A DNA stretch of 42,077 nt, taken from positions 1 through 42,077 of the forward strand of contig JAOZUR010000022.1 in NCBI GenBank assembly GCA_029938555.1. Reading direction: 5' to 3'. The translations under genes and the position numbers were made by a program. Below the pieces are notes generated by a model. The model saw nothing but the letters and a program-made list of their open reading frames with translations. It did not search any database and was not told the DNA's origin. This document shows positions 25,670-34,203 of this stretch, piece by piece (within the stretch, counting starts at the first letter, position 1; each line of letters begins with the position of its first letter). The DNA comes from Candidatus Sabulitectum sp. Lineage in GTDB: Bacteria; Fermentibacterota; Fermentibacteria; Fermentibacterales; JCC-6.

Positions 25670-26677
25670 TCACGAGCATAACACAAAATTAATCCAGTTA
25701 ACCAGTCCTTGCTCCTCAAGAAACCCTTTTATCTCTTTAGATGCCCCAGGTTTTCTAGAAGCAACAATCAAAGGGAAAGTCCCTTTAACCTGCCATTCAG
25801 AAACACTTATCACCGGTCGTCCACGGAGTTCTCTGTGGGCATCTACCAAACCAGGACTCAAAAATGCTTCAATAAAAAAACCATTTTTCTGCATTTCTTT
25901 TCCAAGTCTTCGAGCTGCCTGCCCAGTTCCAGCAATTAAAACTCTTTTTTTTGATAGGCAAGGTACATAATGTAGATACATGGCTTTTGTTTTGTAAAAA
26001 GATGTTAGCGAGTACATAGAACTGGTGCGACTGAATCTATCAGGTCTTTCCCGCCATGCAAGTAGGGTTTTAGGTACTCTTCTGAATTGAAACCCGAGAC
26101 TCCACAATCTCAACCACAATTCATAATCCTCTGGTAGACCTACGTCTTTGTAACCACCTGCTTCAATAATCAAGGCCCTACTATAAAATGCTGTTGGATG
26201 TGGAATTGGACTTTCTACAAATAAGCTATGCTCAATTTCACTGGATGATTCAAGACTATTTAGCCAAAATTCATACCGTCTATACCCTGTTGAAACATTT
26301 GGAAAAGGGAAACTTCTTACCCTGCAGGAAACAACAGTTTTTTCGCCTTGTTCTTCTGCACATTCCAGCTGGAGTTCAAGTCTTCGAGGATGGTTTAAAT
26401 CATCACTATCAAACCTGGCAATCCATTTTCCCCTAGCAACCGAAAGACCATAATTAAGGGAAGAAACAAGACCTTTGCCACCATCAAAAAGTATAAAACG
26501 CGAATCAATATTGCAAAATTCTTCAGCAATAACTCGTGAATTATCTGAAGATCCATCATCCACCAAAATAACTTCGAAATCTGTCATTGTTTGAGAAATC
26601 AGAGACTTCAATGCGTCTGAAATAAAATTCTCTGTGTTTTTGAATGGAAGAAGAACAGAAATCAAAGGTGAAGACAA
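25670..26677 (-). CDS. GT2 glycosyltransferase with C-terminal Rossmann-like domain
   Basis: Residues 1-235 form a GT-A family 2 transferase: ISVLLPFKNTENFI, ILVDDGSSDNS (nucleotide), FDSDDLNHPRRL (DxD-type metal motif) and GLPEDYELWLRL (ED catalytic). Residues about 245-335 add a nucleotide-binding-like fold (RVLIAGTGQAARRLGKEM) similar to the N-terminus of PglD-type sugar-modifying enzymes, a less common fusion. The start is TTG at 26675-26677, directly after the TAA of the TlpA-like gene. The acceptor is unknown; glycan or surface-polysaccharide synthesis is likely. Confidence 0.88.
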   Translation of the reverse strand: MSSPLISVLLPFKNTENFISDALKSLISQTMTDFEVILVDDGSSDNSRVIAEEFCNIDSRFILFDGGKGLVSSLNYGLSVARGKWIARFDSDDLNHPRRLELQLECAEEQGEKTVVSCRVRSFPFPNVSTGYRRYEFWLNSLESSSEIEHSLFVESPIPHPTAFYSRALIIEAGGYKDVGLPEDYELWLRLWSLGFQFRRVPKTLLAWRERPDRFSRTSSMYSLTSFYKTKAMYLHYVPCLSKKRVLIAGTGQAARRLGKEMQKNGFFIEAFLSPGLVDAHRELRGRPVISVSEWQVKGTFPLIVASRKPGASKEIKGFLEEQGLVNWINFVLCS

Positions 26678-27463
26678 TTATCTCATGCTTTCAAAAGCTG
26701 AACGAAGTTCTTCAGGAGTACCAACAGGTCGATTACAGGCTCCACCAACACAGAGTTGTGCATAAGGCCATCCAGCACCTGGTAGATAAGCTTCTGCCAT
26801 GATAACGGAATCCTCAGGTACATAAGGGTCAAGAAGATCATATCCGTGTGATCCGGCAATAGCTATTGACTCAAGAATCAAAGCTTCAACGGCAGGGTCA
26901 TCAGCAGCCCCCACCACATAGATGTGTACTTCACTTTCCTCTTCTACAATTTCAACAACAGCACCGATGGCTCCTGCCATGGCTGAAGCAAACCATTCAT
27001 GGCTTCTGGCGCCAACAGCTCTTGCAGTTTCCTCACCAGCTCCGTCTAAAATCATAGTCAAAGGCAGTGCATCTGCAAGCTGATAACGCAAAGAAATTAA
27101 TTCAGCCTCTTCTTGTGTAAGCCACACCACCGGAATTCCAATTGGATTAGTTTCTCTGAATAGTTCAAGTGTAGATAATTCCGGATCTCCAAGATCGACT
27201 GCAACAAACACAGCATTTTCACCAAGCTCAACTGCAAGTTGCTCAAGCAATGGCATTTCTCGTACACAAGGACCACACCATGTTGCCCAGAAATTTATTA
27301 AAACCGGCTTTCCCGATGCAGCAATTAGAATGCTGTCGAGAGATTCTATTCCAGTGACCAGAATACCGTTTTCTGTGGCCCCGGCTGGTGCGTCATGAGA
27401 AAATGATACAATAAAAACAGGAATTGTCATTATCAAAACAAGAGGTATCCACAGGTATTTCAT
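26678..27463 (-). CDS. TlpA-like thioredoxin with C-terminal extension
   Basis: An N-terminal signal anchor (about 1-22), then a thioredoxin fold with the active site WCGPC in NFWATWCGPCVREMPLL and a cis-Pro region ADALPLTMIL. After the fold comes an extension of about 90 residues with a second cysteine pair (CVGGACNRP), which I cannot assign. It probably works outside the cytoplasmic membrane in thiol reduction. It lies 4 bases after the membrane 4Fe-4S protein, which may supply electrons. Confidence 0.9.
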   Translation of the reverse strand: MKYLWIPLVLIMTIPVFIVSFSHDAPAGATENGILVTGIESLDSILIAASGKPVLINFWATWCGPCVREMPLLEQLAVELGENAVFVAVDLGDPELSTLELFRETNPIGIPVVWLTQEEAELISLRYQLADALPLTMILDGAGEETARAVGARSHEWFASAMAGAIGAVVEIVEEESEVHIYVVGAADDPAVEALILESIAIAGSHGYDLLDPYVPEDSVIMAEAYLPGAGWPYAQLCVGGACNRPVGTPEELRSAFESMR

Positions 27464-27467
27464 CTAA

Positions 27468-28349
27468 CTATCCTTTTACAGAATGGGAAATAGCATCAAC
27501 AGGGCACACTTTTTCACATCTGCCACATCTGATACATTCAGCACTTGAAGGAGATTTGTATATTTCAATACCCATAGGGCACACTGTACCGCATTTCCCG
27601 CAACTTACACATGAGTCGGATACAGACATCTTGAAAACAGAAATTTTTCCCAGAAGACCCCAAGCTGCCCCTAAAGGGCAAAGAGTTCTACAGAATGGTC
27701 GTTCTACCACCATGGCCCAAAGCAAAACAAGAACAGCAATCGCAGACTTCCACCAGAAAAGAAAACCTATCTGAAAAGATCCGTTTGAAGCAGCCACTAA
27801 GGGCCAGCCTGCAAGGGAAGTTCCAGCAGGACAAACAGCCTTGCAGAACCATGGATCTCCGGCTCCGGAACCAGAGCGCAGAAATGCTGGTAAAGCAAAA
27901 ACCATAAGAAAAAGCATAACATATTTTGCCGGTCTAAGTGATTCCTGAAATGACATTCTGGGCAAAGGTATTTTATTCAAAAGATCCTGCAAAAGTCCGA
28001 ATGGGCAGAACCAGCCACAGGCGAACCTGCCGGCTAACAAACCAACAAGAGAAATAAATCCGATAACACTAAAAATAATCAAAACATCAGGCCGGCCAGT
28101 TGCAAGCATACCCCAGAAATTAGGGGTTGCCAAAATGGCCTGTAAAGATCCAGTAGGACATGCAAGTACACTGGAAGGGCAACTGTAACAGTGAAGCCCA
28201 GGTATCATGGCTGCTTTTGAGGTTCCTGTATAGATAGTACCAGTGAGCCACCCTGAAAGATGCAGATTGGTACTGAGCAGTGCTGCAAACTGCACAGTTT
28301 TCCTTAAAACGCTATGCTGCGTTAGCCTATTCCGATGCATTCCAGGCAT
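27468..28349 (-). CDS. Membrane-bound 4Fe-4S ferredoxin-type protein (NapH/CcoG-like)
   Basis: 293 residues with about five membrane helices. Two CxxxCP motifs (CGWFCPFG, CRTLCPLGA) mark the PF12801-type domain. The C-terminal ferredoxin has two 4Fe-4S motifs (CVSCGKCGTVCP and CIRCGRCEKVCP). A Cys pair lies near residue 56 (CYSCPSSVLACP). Relatives pass electrons across or along the membrane (NapH, NosR, CcoG). With the neighbouring CxxC micro-protein and TlpA-like thioredoxin it suggests a membrane thiol-redox relay. ATG at 28349 or 28340 are both possible; each overlaps the micro-protein. Confidence 0.9.
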   Translation of the reverse strand: MPGMHRNRLTQHSVLRKTVQFAALLSTNLHLSGWLTGTIYTGTSKAAMIPGLHCYSCPSSVLACPTGSLQAILATPNFWGMLATGRPDVLIIFSVIGFISLVGLLAGRFACGWFCPFGLLQDLLNKIPLPRMSFQESLRPAKYVMLFLMVFALPAFLRSGSGAGDPWFCKAVCPAGTSLAGWPLVAASNGSFQIGFLFWWKSAIAVLVLLWAMVVERPFCRTLCPLGAAWGLLGKISVFKMSVSDSCVSCGKCGTVCPMGIEIYKSPSSAECIRCGRCEKVCPVDAISHSVKG

Positions 28350-28438
28350 ATATTCGTTGCTTTAGAGAGAATTGCAGCAGGGTCGCCAAAAACATAACCA
28401 GCGACAACCATAAGGAATGCTACGACAAGAAGAGATAT
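28322..28438 (-). CDS. CD1871A-like CxxC membrane micro-protein
   Basis: A frame beginning right after tRNA-Cys encodes one membrane helix (LRISLLVVAFLMVVAGYVFG) and ends in NICLECIGIG, the hallmark C-terminus of the CD1871A family of about 45-residue CxxC proteins. Such proteins occur near 4Fe-4S membrane proteins and TlpA-like thioredoxins, as here. The start codon is unclear: ATG at 28411 would cut the helix, ATA at 28438 keeps it, and further in-frame starts lie inside the tRNA. Its 3' end overlaps the next gene by 28 bases in another frame. Confidence 0.7.
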   Translation of the reverse strand: MSLLVVAFLMVVAGYVFGDPAAILSKATNICLECIGIG

Positions 28439-28449
28439 TCTAAGAGATT

Positions 28450-28524
28450 TGGAGGCGACGACCAGAGTCGAACTGGTGAATGGTGGATTTGCAGTCCACT
28501 GCCTTACCACTTGGCCACGTCGCC
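28450..28524 (-). tRNA. tRNA-Cys (anticodon GCA)
   Basis: A full 75-base cloverleaf: acceptor GGCGACG/CGTCGCC, anticodon stem GTGGA/TCCAC with loop CTGCAAA (anticodon GCA at 28490-28492), T-loop TTCGACT, and an encoded CCA end. It is the leading gene of the redox cassette, whose micro-protein frame begins at its 3' end. Confidence 0.96.
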
Positions 28525-28573
28525 TTTCTTTATTTTTCATAGGGCGCAATCATACATAATACAAGAAAAGAAA

Positions 28574-29212
28574 TCAAGACCCATCAGCCCAACCCAGACC
28601 GACCCAAAAACCCTCTTCCCAAGTCATGTCACCAAGTGGAGTATCAATTGTAGGTACCATAAACATTTGAAGCCGTCCAAGATGATCTTCATCTCTTAAA
28701 TTACCATCGATACCGCCAACGGCCAACGCAAGATCTATTAGACCATCTACACCTAAGAGGTCAAAAACCTGAAAACCGTCAAAAGCGATACCTAAATCAA
28801 GAACTGCTATTTCACCTTGATCACCAATACCAAAATTACCGGAAAACAACCCATCAGCAATTTGAACAGTATCTTCTTGTGTTCCTTCAATGGTGTCCAT
28901 AAAAACATCATAATCAAGAGATGTAAGAGTTATCTCAATTTTAGGCAAACCAGAGTTGCCGATGTTAGGATTTTTTATGCCCAGACCAAGATTAAAATCC
29001 ATTGGGCATTCACCCTGAAACCAATACTCACCGATTGTAAATGCTTCGGAAACACTAAGACTTCCAAGTTCTGAAATATCAATGCCACACAAAGCAAATT
29101 CAGTTGTATTCTCTACTCTGAAATTTGCATTTGCAAATGACAGAACATCCGTAAGACTGCAACCAGTAAGAAGAAGAAACAAAACAGGCACAACTAATAG
29201 TTTAATTCTCAT
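28574..29212 (-). CDS. LEA-type-2-like lipoprotein
   Basis: A lipoprotein signal (VPVLFLLLTGC, Cys at 18) is followed by about 190 residues with a strand-rich pattern (LGLGIKNPNIGNSGLPKIEI, LTSLDYDVFMDT) resembling the LEA14/WHy fold, in which an N-P-N motif precedes alternating strands. Function unknown; it is likely an envelope-anchored protein. It stands alone, with 127 non-coding bases upstream. AAGGG lies 9 bases before the ATG. Confidence 0.75.
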   Translation of the reverse strand: MRIKLLVVPVLFLLLTGCSLTDVLSFANANFRVENTTEFALCGIDISELGSLSVSEAFTIGEYWFQGECPMDFNLGLGIKNPNIGNSGLPKIEITLTSLDYDVFMDTIEGTQEDTVQIADGLFSGNFGIGDQGEIAVLDLGIAFDGFQVFDLLGVDGLIDLALAVGGIDGNLRDEDHLGRLQMFMVPTIDTPLGDMTWEEGFWVGLGWADGS

Positions 29213-29339
29213 TTATACAAACCCTTCTATTAAAATCATCTGCTAATTGCAATGGTTTAAAAACTATCCATCACTTGACTATAGCCGTTCATTATACCAA
29301 ACACAACTACCCCGAACCTAAGCAAAATGTTGTATCTCA

Positions 29340-30575
29340 CTAAGGCAGAAAAACACATCTTTGTGTTATGTTGATTTTCCCTGATCTTACCCTAACAGTA
29401 TAAGTTCCAGCTGGAAGCTCTCCTGGTTCCCAAAGATGAATTCCATTTATTGGAATATCTGAACCCATTGAATCAACTTCTCTTCCGGAAAGATCATAAA
29501 CAGTTATGGAACCTGAAGCTGTTTCTATGCAGTTAATACTCACAGTGAGTGTACCACTAAAAGGTGAAGGATAAAGATTCACTAATATGGGGTTTTCTAC
29601 ATCGTCTTCCCCATTGATGCCAGAGAAATCTAGAATTTCCATCATAACATCAGACTGGTTATAGTTGTTCCACCAGCTCCCCCAAAAAAGCGCTGTTCTA
29701 CCGTCTGCAAGCAAAAGAGGTTGTGGTTGTGTGGATTGGTGATCATCCTCATACACAAGTTCTTCCTCACCATAGTCTCCAAAGGAAGGGACTTCGCGGC
29801 GATTGATCCTGTAAACCGAACCCTGGTATTTAGCGTAATAGATCCAAGTATTTTCGTTCCCGTCAATAAATGGTTTTGCATCATGTCCATTATCGTTGGT
29901 TGTCAGTGATTCGGAAGGTGCCCATGTAACAAGATCTGAACTATATGAAGCAAATATGTTAACCACTGATCCACCACCGGTTTCCTGCCAAGCACATAAA
30001 TATGTACCGTCAGAATGCCTGATAATCCTGTTAAGCCTGCCAATCATATTGATTCGTCGTTTTTCAGTATCCCAGGTAACTCCTCCATCTGTAGATCTAG
30101 CTAAATATCCACCCAAACCGAAGAACTTGTCATAAGACAAAACAAGAGCGGAATCTCCCTCGGCTGCAACAGATGGGTTTCCTATACTTCCAGTAGTCCA
30201 TCCCAGATCTATCTGCCCTTCTTCAGTCCATGTTATTCCATCAAGAGAAAAAGCGGAAAAGATTCCGTATCCTCCAGCCTGATCAGAAAGGTAAACTATT
30301 CTGTAACCACCTGAAGGCACATGCACCAGTGCTGGATGCCGCTGGTTTGCTGAACCTTCAGCCACAATTACAGGCGTGGACCAAGTCAATCCCGTATCAG
30401 AACTTAAAGTTACCATGATGTCACCAATGAAACCCTGCCCGGGCGGTGTCATTCTTTCAAAAGCCACCATTATGGAACCATCTGTATTCTGAAGAGGCGA
30501 AGGCATATAGTCAATTTGTGGACCACCTGAAACTACTACAGCCATTCCAACAAGCGCCTGAAAAAGAAAGAACAA
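29340..30575 (-). CDS. Secreted BNR/sialidase-like propeller with T9SS-like sorting domain
   Basis: About 411 residues. Several Asp-box repeats (S-x-D-x-G-x-T-W) are visible: SSDTGLTWS, SLDGITWTE, STDGGVTWD and SSDLVTWAP, as in sialidase-type six-bladed propellers. The catalytic Arg triad of sialidases cannot be assigned with confidence, so a glycan-binding or structural role is equally possible. The last 75 residues (NLYPSPFSGTLTVSI, VYDLSGREV, PAGTYTVRV) form a Por-type sorting domain. Start at the TTG at 30575, where GGAGG is 6 bases upstream; this gives a short hydrophobic signal. Confidence 0.85.
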   Translation of the reverse strand: MFFLFQALVGMAVVVSGGPQIDYMPSPLQNTDGSIMVAFERMTPPGQGFIGDIMVTLSSDTGLTWSTPVIVAEGSANQRHPALVHVPSGGYRIVYLSDQAGGYGIFSAFSLDGITWTEEGQIDLGWTTGSIGNPSVAAEGDSALVLSYDKFFGLGGYLARSTDGGVTWDTEKRRINMIGRLNRIIRHSDGTYLCAWQETGGGSVVNIFASYSSDLVTWAPSESLTTNDNGHDAKPFIDGNENTWIYYAKYQGSVYRINRREVPSFGDYGEEELVYEDDHQSTQPQPLLLADGRTALFWGSWWNNYNQSDVMMEILDFSGINGEDDVENPILVNLYPSPFSGTLTVSINCIETASGSITVYDLSGREVDSMGSDIPINGIHLWEPGELPAGTYTVRVRSGKINITQRCVFLP

Positions 30576-30676
30576 AATATCCTCCAATTATTTAATTTAC
30601 CCAATTCTGTTTAAAAGCACTATTACTTTGCTTAAAATGAATTCAGTTTTGAAAAAAATCTAAGCGTCATTACAAT

Positions 30677-31750
30677 TTAATCTGTAAGAACAAACCTGAT
30701 TGTTTCACTGTGCAACCCAAGGTTTTGCTGTAAAACGGCAGTGTAAATACCGGGTGGTCCTGTGAATGAAAAGATATTAATTCCAGAGGTTAGAGTACCG
30801 TTAAAGAGCACCTCTGCCCTCCTACCATAAACATCGTATACAATTACCTTTGCTTGGCCTGATAAAAAACTATTAACTGTTAGGGAAGCTGTGGTTGCTG
30901 ATGGATTATTAATTATCTGTAAATGAGATGCTGATGAATAACCTGTTTGATTCTCTTCTATTGATCCAAAGATAGGTATCTGTAAAACACTAATGTAGTA
31001 TTCAAGGTCTGTACCAATGTAACTCCAGTAGATATGGTCGGTGATGGTTTCCCAAGACAAACCCAATGATTCTGAAACAGGTAAAGGGGTGGGTTCCTGG
31101 CCATACAGATGGTATTCGTCAGAGTTAAAGTAATGGAAATAGAATTCATGCCCGAATCTAGTTGTGGTAACTAAAGCAAATGGAGGATTAATAGACTGTG
31201 TCATCACATCATGTGCCATATAACCACTTATCTCGCCAGTTACTCCTGTGAAAGGATAGGATGTTGAAGTGGAATCACTCAGCTGAAACACATGTAACAA
31301 ATGAGATGGATTTGCATTTAACTGAGTAACCATGGGTGAACTGCTGGAATAACAATCCATTCCAACACCCTGAGTACCGGCTGGATTTACATATTCATCC
31401 CATATTCCGTCTCCATCTGAATACAATATCTGGGGTGATGTATCTGAATTAATGTAAAAGGTTCCGTTCTCGCCAACAGCTAAGCCAAATCCTGAATAAT
31501 CTATTGGTAAGCTAACACTATCCACCAGAGTAAAGTCACTTGTATCAATGATATAAATGTTACCAGCTGCATTACTCCTAACAGCTAATGTTCCATTACC
31601 ACCGTTATACGAAATATCCTGAATATCTGGAGCATAAGGTAATTGAAAAGTTTCAACAATATTAATAGGAATACTATAACTTGTAACAAGTTCGGTAGGT
31701 GGAAAAGATAATGGACCCATAAATTGTAACAAAACAATTAACATAATCAT
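30677..31750 (-). CDS. Secreted propeller-like protein with T9SS-like sorting domain
   Basis: A short hydrophobic N-terminus (MIMLIVLLQFMGPLS) is followed by a repeat-containing, strand-rich region that looks like a YVTN/NHL-type propeller (GTLAVRSNAAGNIYIIDTSDF). It ends in a sorting domain (SLTVNSFLSGQAKVIVYDVYG, GIYTAVLQ, FVLTD). AGGAGG lies 4 bases before the ATG. Function unknown; export and surface attachment are inferred. It neighbours other secreted propellers on the same strand. Confidence 0.8.
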   Translation of the reverse strand: MIMLIVLLQFMGPLSFPPTELVTSYSIPINIVETFQLPYAPDIQDISYNGGNGTLAVRSNAAGNIYIIDTSDFTLVDSVSLPIDYSGFGLAVGENGTFYINSDTSPQILYSDGDGIWDEYVNPAGTQGVGMDCYSSSSPMVTQLNANPSHLLHVFQLSDSTSTSYPFTGVTGEISGYMAHDVMTQSINPPFALVTTTRFGHEFYFHYFNSDEYHLYGQEPTPLPVSESLGLSWETITDHIYWSYIGTDLEYYISVLQIPIFGSIEENQTGYSSASHLQIINNPSATTASLTVNSFLSGQAKVIVYDVYGRRAEVLFNGTLTSGINIFSFTGPPGIYTAVLQQNLGLHSETIRFVLTD

Positions 31751-31801
31751 GATTCCTCCTCAAAATTTACACGATTGCACTTCAAAACATATTCAATAAT
31801 A

Positions 31802-32911
31802 TCAAGAAGTCGGAGAGTAAACAATCTTATAAATTCTTACAACGGAAGCCTCATCTGTGGTTCGAAGCATAATTCCCCCAGAATCCACCACTGGCATAAC
31901 AGGCTCTCTGTTTTCCCATTCAATTGTTGCATGCTCAACCATCTCACCTTCAGCTGTCCATATATCAAAACAAATCTGATCATCTAAAGTATCATCCAAT
32001 TTCCAGATCCATAATCTGTTCAAAGAATCTACACCTACAGGGTAAATGATATTTTTGTAAGGATTTGGATCAATTCCACCTCGGAAGAGAAATTCATTAC
32101 CCTGTCTTTCCTCCTGTCTTTCTCTAACTGTCTCAATTTCTTCTTCAGTACGAGCAATCCGCTGAATGTCGGGCCTGGAAATATCACCTACCACTTCAGC
32201 ATTGGCACCCAGAATTGTCAACTTGTATTCAGAAATATCAGGACAGAAGTAAACAGGACCATCAGAACTACTACAGTATCGCATCTTGCTTATTACAGTA
32301 GAAATACCATTATACGGAGGTAACCATGTCTGATAAAAATATTCTGTGGTACATTCCAAAGAATCATTGAACTGACCAATTCTAATAAATAGCTCCACCT
32401 CATCAGCATCGTTCATCTGAAAACTGAGAACTGTTGAAAGGATATCTCCGTTTACCAAGCCGATAACCCCATTGGGTTCAATGATTCCCGTTGGCGTATC
32501 AATTCCCAAGTGTTCACCAGATAGGCTGTATCTCAAAATGTTTCGTTTCCCTTTATCAACCACAAGAATCTGATTGCCAGCAATGACCATTTCGTGTGCT
32601 CGTTGTATACAGCCTGGACCTGCCCCTTCAGGAACTAAGACTACAATCTCTCCATCAGGTTTAAAAAGTCTTAGATTGTTTAAAAAACGATCAAGAACCA
32701 GTATTCCACCATCAGGATGATGCACTGAGCTAGCCACAGTTCCAAGCATTTGAAGTGAGTCTGCCATTGAGCCAATACTATCAACCACCATAAGTTCACG
32801 AATCGTAACATCCTGCAATGGATCTTTGGTTTCCCCGCCTCCACAAGAAAAAAGTAAGAGCAAGGTGAATTGCGCAATCAAAATCAAGAAAAGCAGATAA
32901 CTTTTGGTCAT
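31802..32911 (-). CDS. Six-bladed beta-propeller lipoprotein
   Basis: Lipoprotein signal (LILIAQFTLLLLFSC), then about 340 residues of NHL-like repeats (GGILVLDRFLNNLRLFKPDGE, NQILVVDKGKRNILRYSLSGE) as in the 6-bladed propeller family common in Bacteroidetes and relatives. It is one of four related lipoproteins in the window. ATG at 32911 with GGAGG 5 bases upstream. No enzymatic residues are recognised; ligand binding or scaffold at the envelope is the cautious reading. Confidence 0.85.
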   Translation of the reverse strand: MTKSYLLFLILIAQFTLLLLFSCGGGETKDPLQDVTIRELMVVDSIGSMADSLQMLGTVASSVHHPDGGILVLDRFLNNLRLFKPDGEIVVLVPEGAGPGCIQRAHEMVIAGNQILVVDKGKRNILRYSLSGEHLGIDTPTGIIEPNGVIGLVNGDILSTVLSFQMNDADEVELFIRIGQFNDSLECTTEYFYQTWLPPYNGISTVISKMRYCSSSDGPVYFCPDISEYKLTILGANAEVVGDISRPDIQRIARTEEEIETVRERQEERQGNEFLFRGGIDPNPYKNIIYPVGVDSLNRLWIWKLDDTLDDQICFDIWTAEGEMVEHATIEWENREPVMPVVDSGGIMLRTTDEASVVRIYKIVYSPTS

Positions 32912-32980
32912 TTTTTCCTCCAATAGTAAACACTCATATATTTTGCTAAAAGGTTGTTAGAGTCACTAATTATAGTTACT

Positions 32981-34087
32981 TTATTCCAGCATCTTAAGTC
33001 GATAAACTCTTGAGTAAACATCAGAATCAGTGATTGCCGCAAGAATACCATTCTCATCCACATGGAACTCTATGTCAGGGTTTAAAGTGAACTTGTCTAA
33101 AGAAGCTTGAAACTGCAGTTCACCTGACAAATTCCAGACATCGAAAACAAACTCATCCTCTATATCTATTCTCTGTACCCAGAGATTTCTATCTGCATCG
33201 ACTCCTACAAGTGTAATAAGCTTGCTATATGGAAGCGGTTCATAACCTCCAGTATAACCACTATCCCATACATGGTTTTCCTCGAATTCAGATAGCTCAA
33301 TAGCCAGCTCCTCGTCTGTCTTTGCCAAACGATTCACATCTGAGAAAATTTGATTTTGTAATATTCCATCTGATGAAAATACACTAATTGTGTAATCAGT
33401 ATGATCGGGAACGATGTACACCAATCCGTTTGGATCAACTTTGAAATCAAGGATATCTATTTGTGTATATAAGCTAAGATCAGATATTCCTGTACGCACC
33501 TCGATATACCTTACAGATGGTTCAGGATCTGAATCAAACCTTCCAATGTAGAAGTTAAATCCAGCAATCTCACCATCACAAACTTCTATATCAAAAACAA
33601 CACCAACCAAAGAGTTGGAATCAATGGGCAGACAGCTTTCAGGTATCTTCCAAGCACTTTCAAGATAGTTGCCAAGGTAATTCCCTGAAATGTCATACTC
33701 CATCACCAGACATTTTTGGTCATCTGCAACAAGAATTCTTCCATCTGGCATAAGACACATGCTTTTTGGGCTTGCCATTTCCCCAGGGCCCCCCCCAGCA
33801 CTACCAAAACAAAAAGCTTCCCCATTTTCCTGAAAAATTCTGATCCTTCTAGCCACAGCATCCAACAAAACAATGGAACCATCTGAAAAAGTAAAGTACC
33901 CTTTGATGCTTCCAATCATATTAAGAGAATTTCCTATTTCAACTCCAAATGAATCAACCACAGTAAGTTGATACTCTGGGATTGAATTCTCACTGCCCAT
34001 GGTAGATTCTCCCGTATCTGAAGCACATGAGGTAACTAGCAGTATTAAAGTGGCAAGAAAGAATACTTTTATGTGATGAATATTCAC
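32981..34087 (-). CDS. Six-bladed beta-propeller lipoprotein
   Basis: Start taken at GTG 34085-34087, with AAAGGA upstream, giving a clean lipoprotein signal (VFFLATLILLVTSC). Blades repeat the pattern 'dG.i.vaD......d..G' (DGSIVLLDAVARRIRIFQENGE, DGRILVADDQKCLVMEYDISG). The coding strand has a G8 tract (33789-33796) in AGGGPGE. The family is the same as the genes at 31.8, 34.2 and 40.2 kb. Upstream, at 34110-34150, is a sequence sharing GGCGAATAA with the attC-like elements. Confidence 0.85.
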   Translation of the reverse strand: MNIHHIKVFFLATLILLVTSCASDTGESTMGSENSIPEYQLTVVDSFGVEIGNSLNMIGSIKGYFTFSDGSIVLLDAVARRIRIFQENGEAFCFGSAGGGPGEMASPKSMCLMPDGRILVADDQKCLVMEYDISGNYLGNYLESAWKIPESCLPIDSNSLVGVVFDIEVCDGEIAGFNFYIGRFDSDPEPSVRYIEVRTGISDLSLYTQIDILDFKVDPNGLVYIVPDHTDYTISVFSSDGILQNQIFSDVNRLAKTDEELAIELSEFEENHVWDSGYTGGYEPLPYSKLITLVGVDADRNLWVQRIDIEDEFVFDVWNLSGELQFQASLDKFTLNPDIEFHVDENGILAAITDSDVYSRVYRLKMLE

Positions 34088-34203
34088 AATGTCCTTTCTG
34101 GATGATAATGGCCGGCGAATAAGCTGCTGAGTTACCTCAGCCAATTAACGAGTAAAGTCAGTTTGATTAGATTGTTCTGAATCCAATCAATCTTTTCATC
34201 TTA

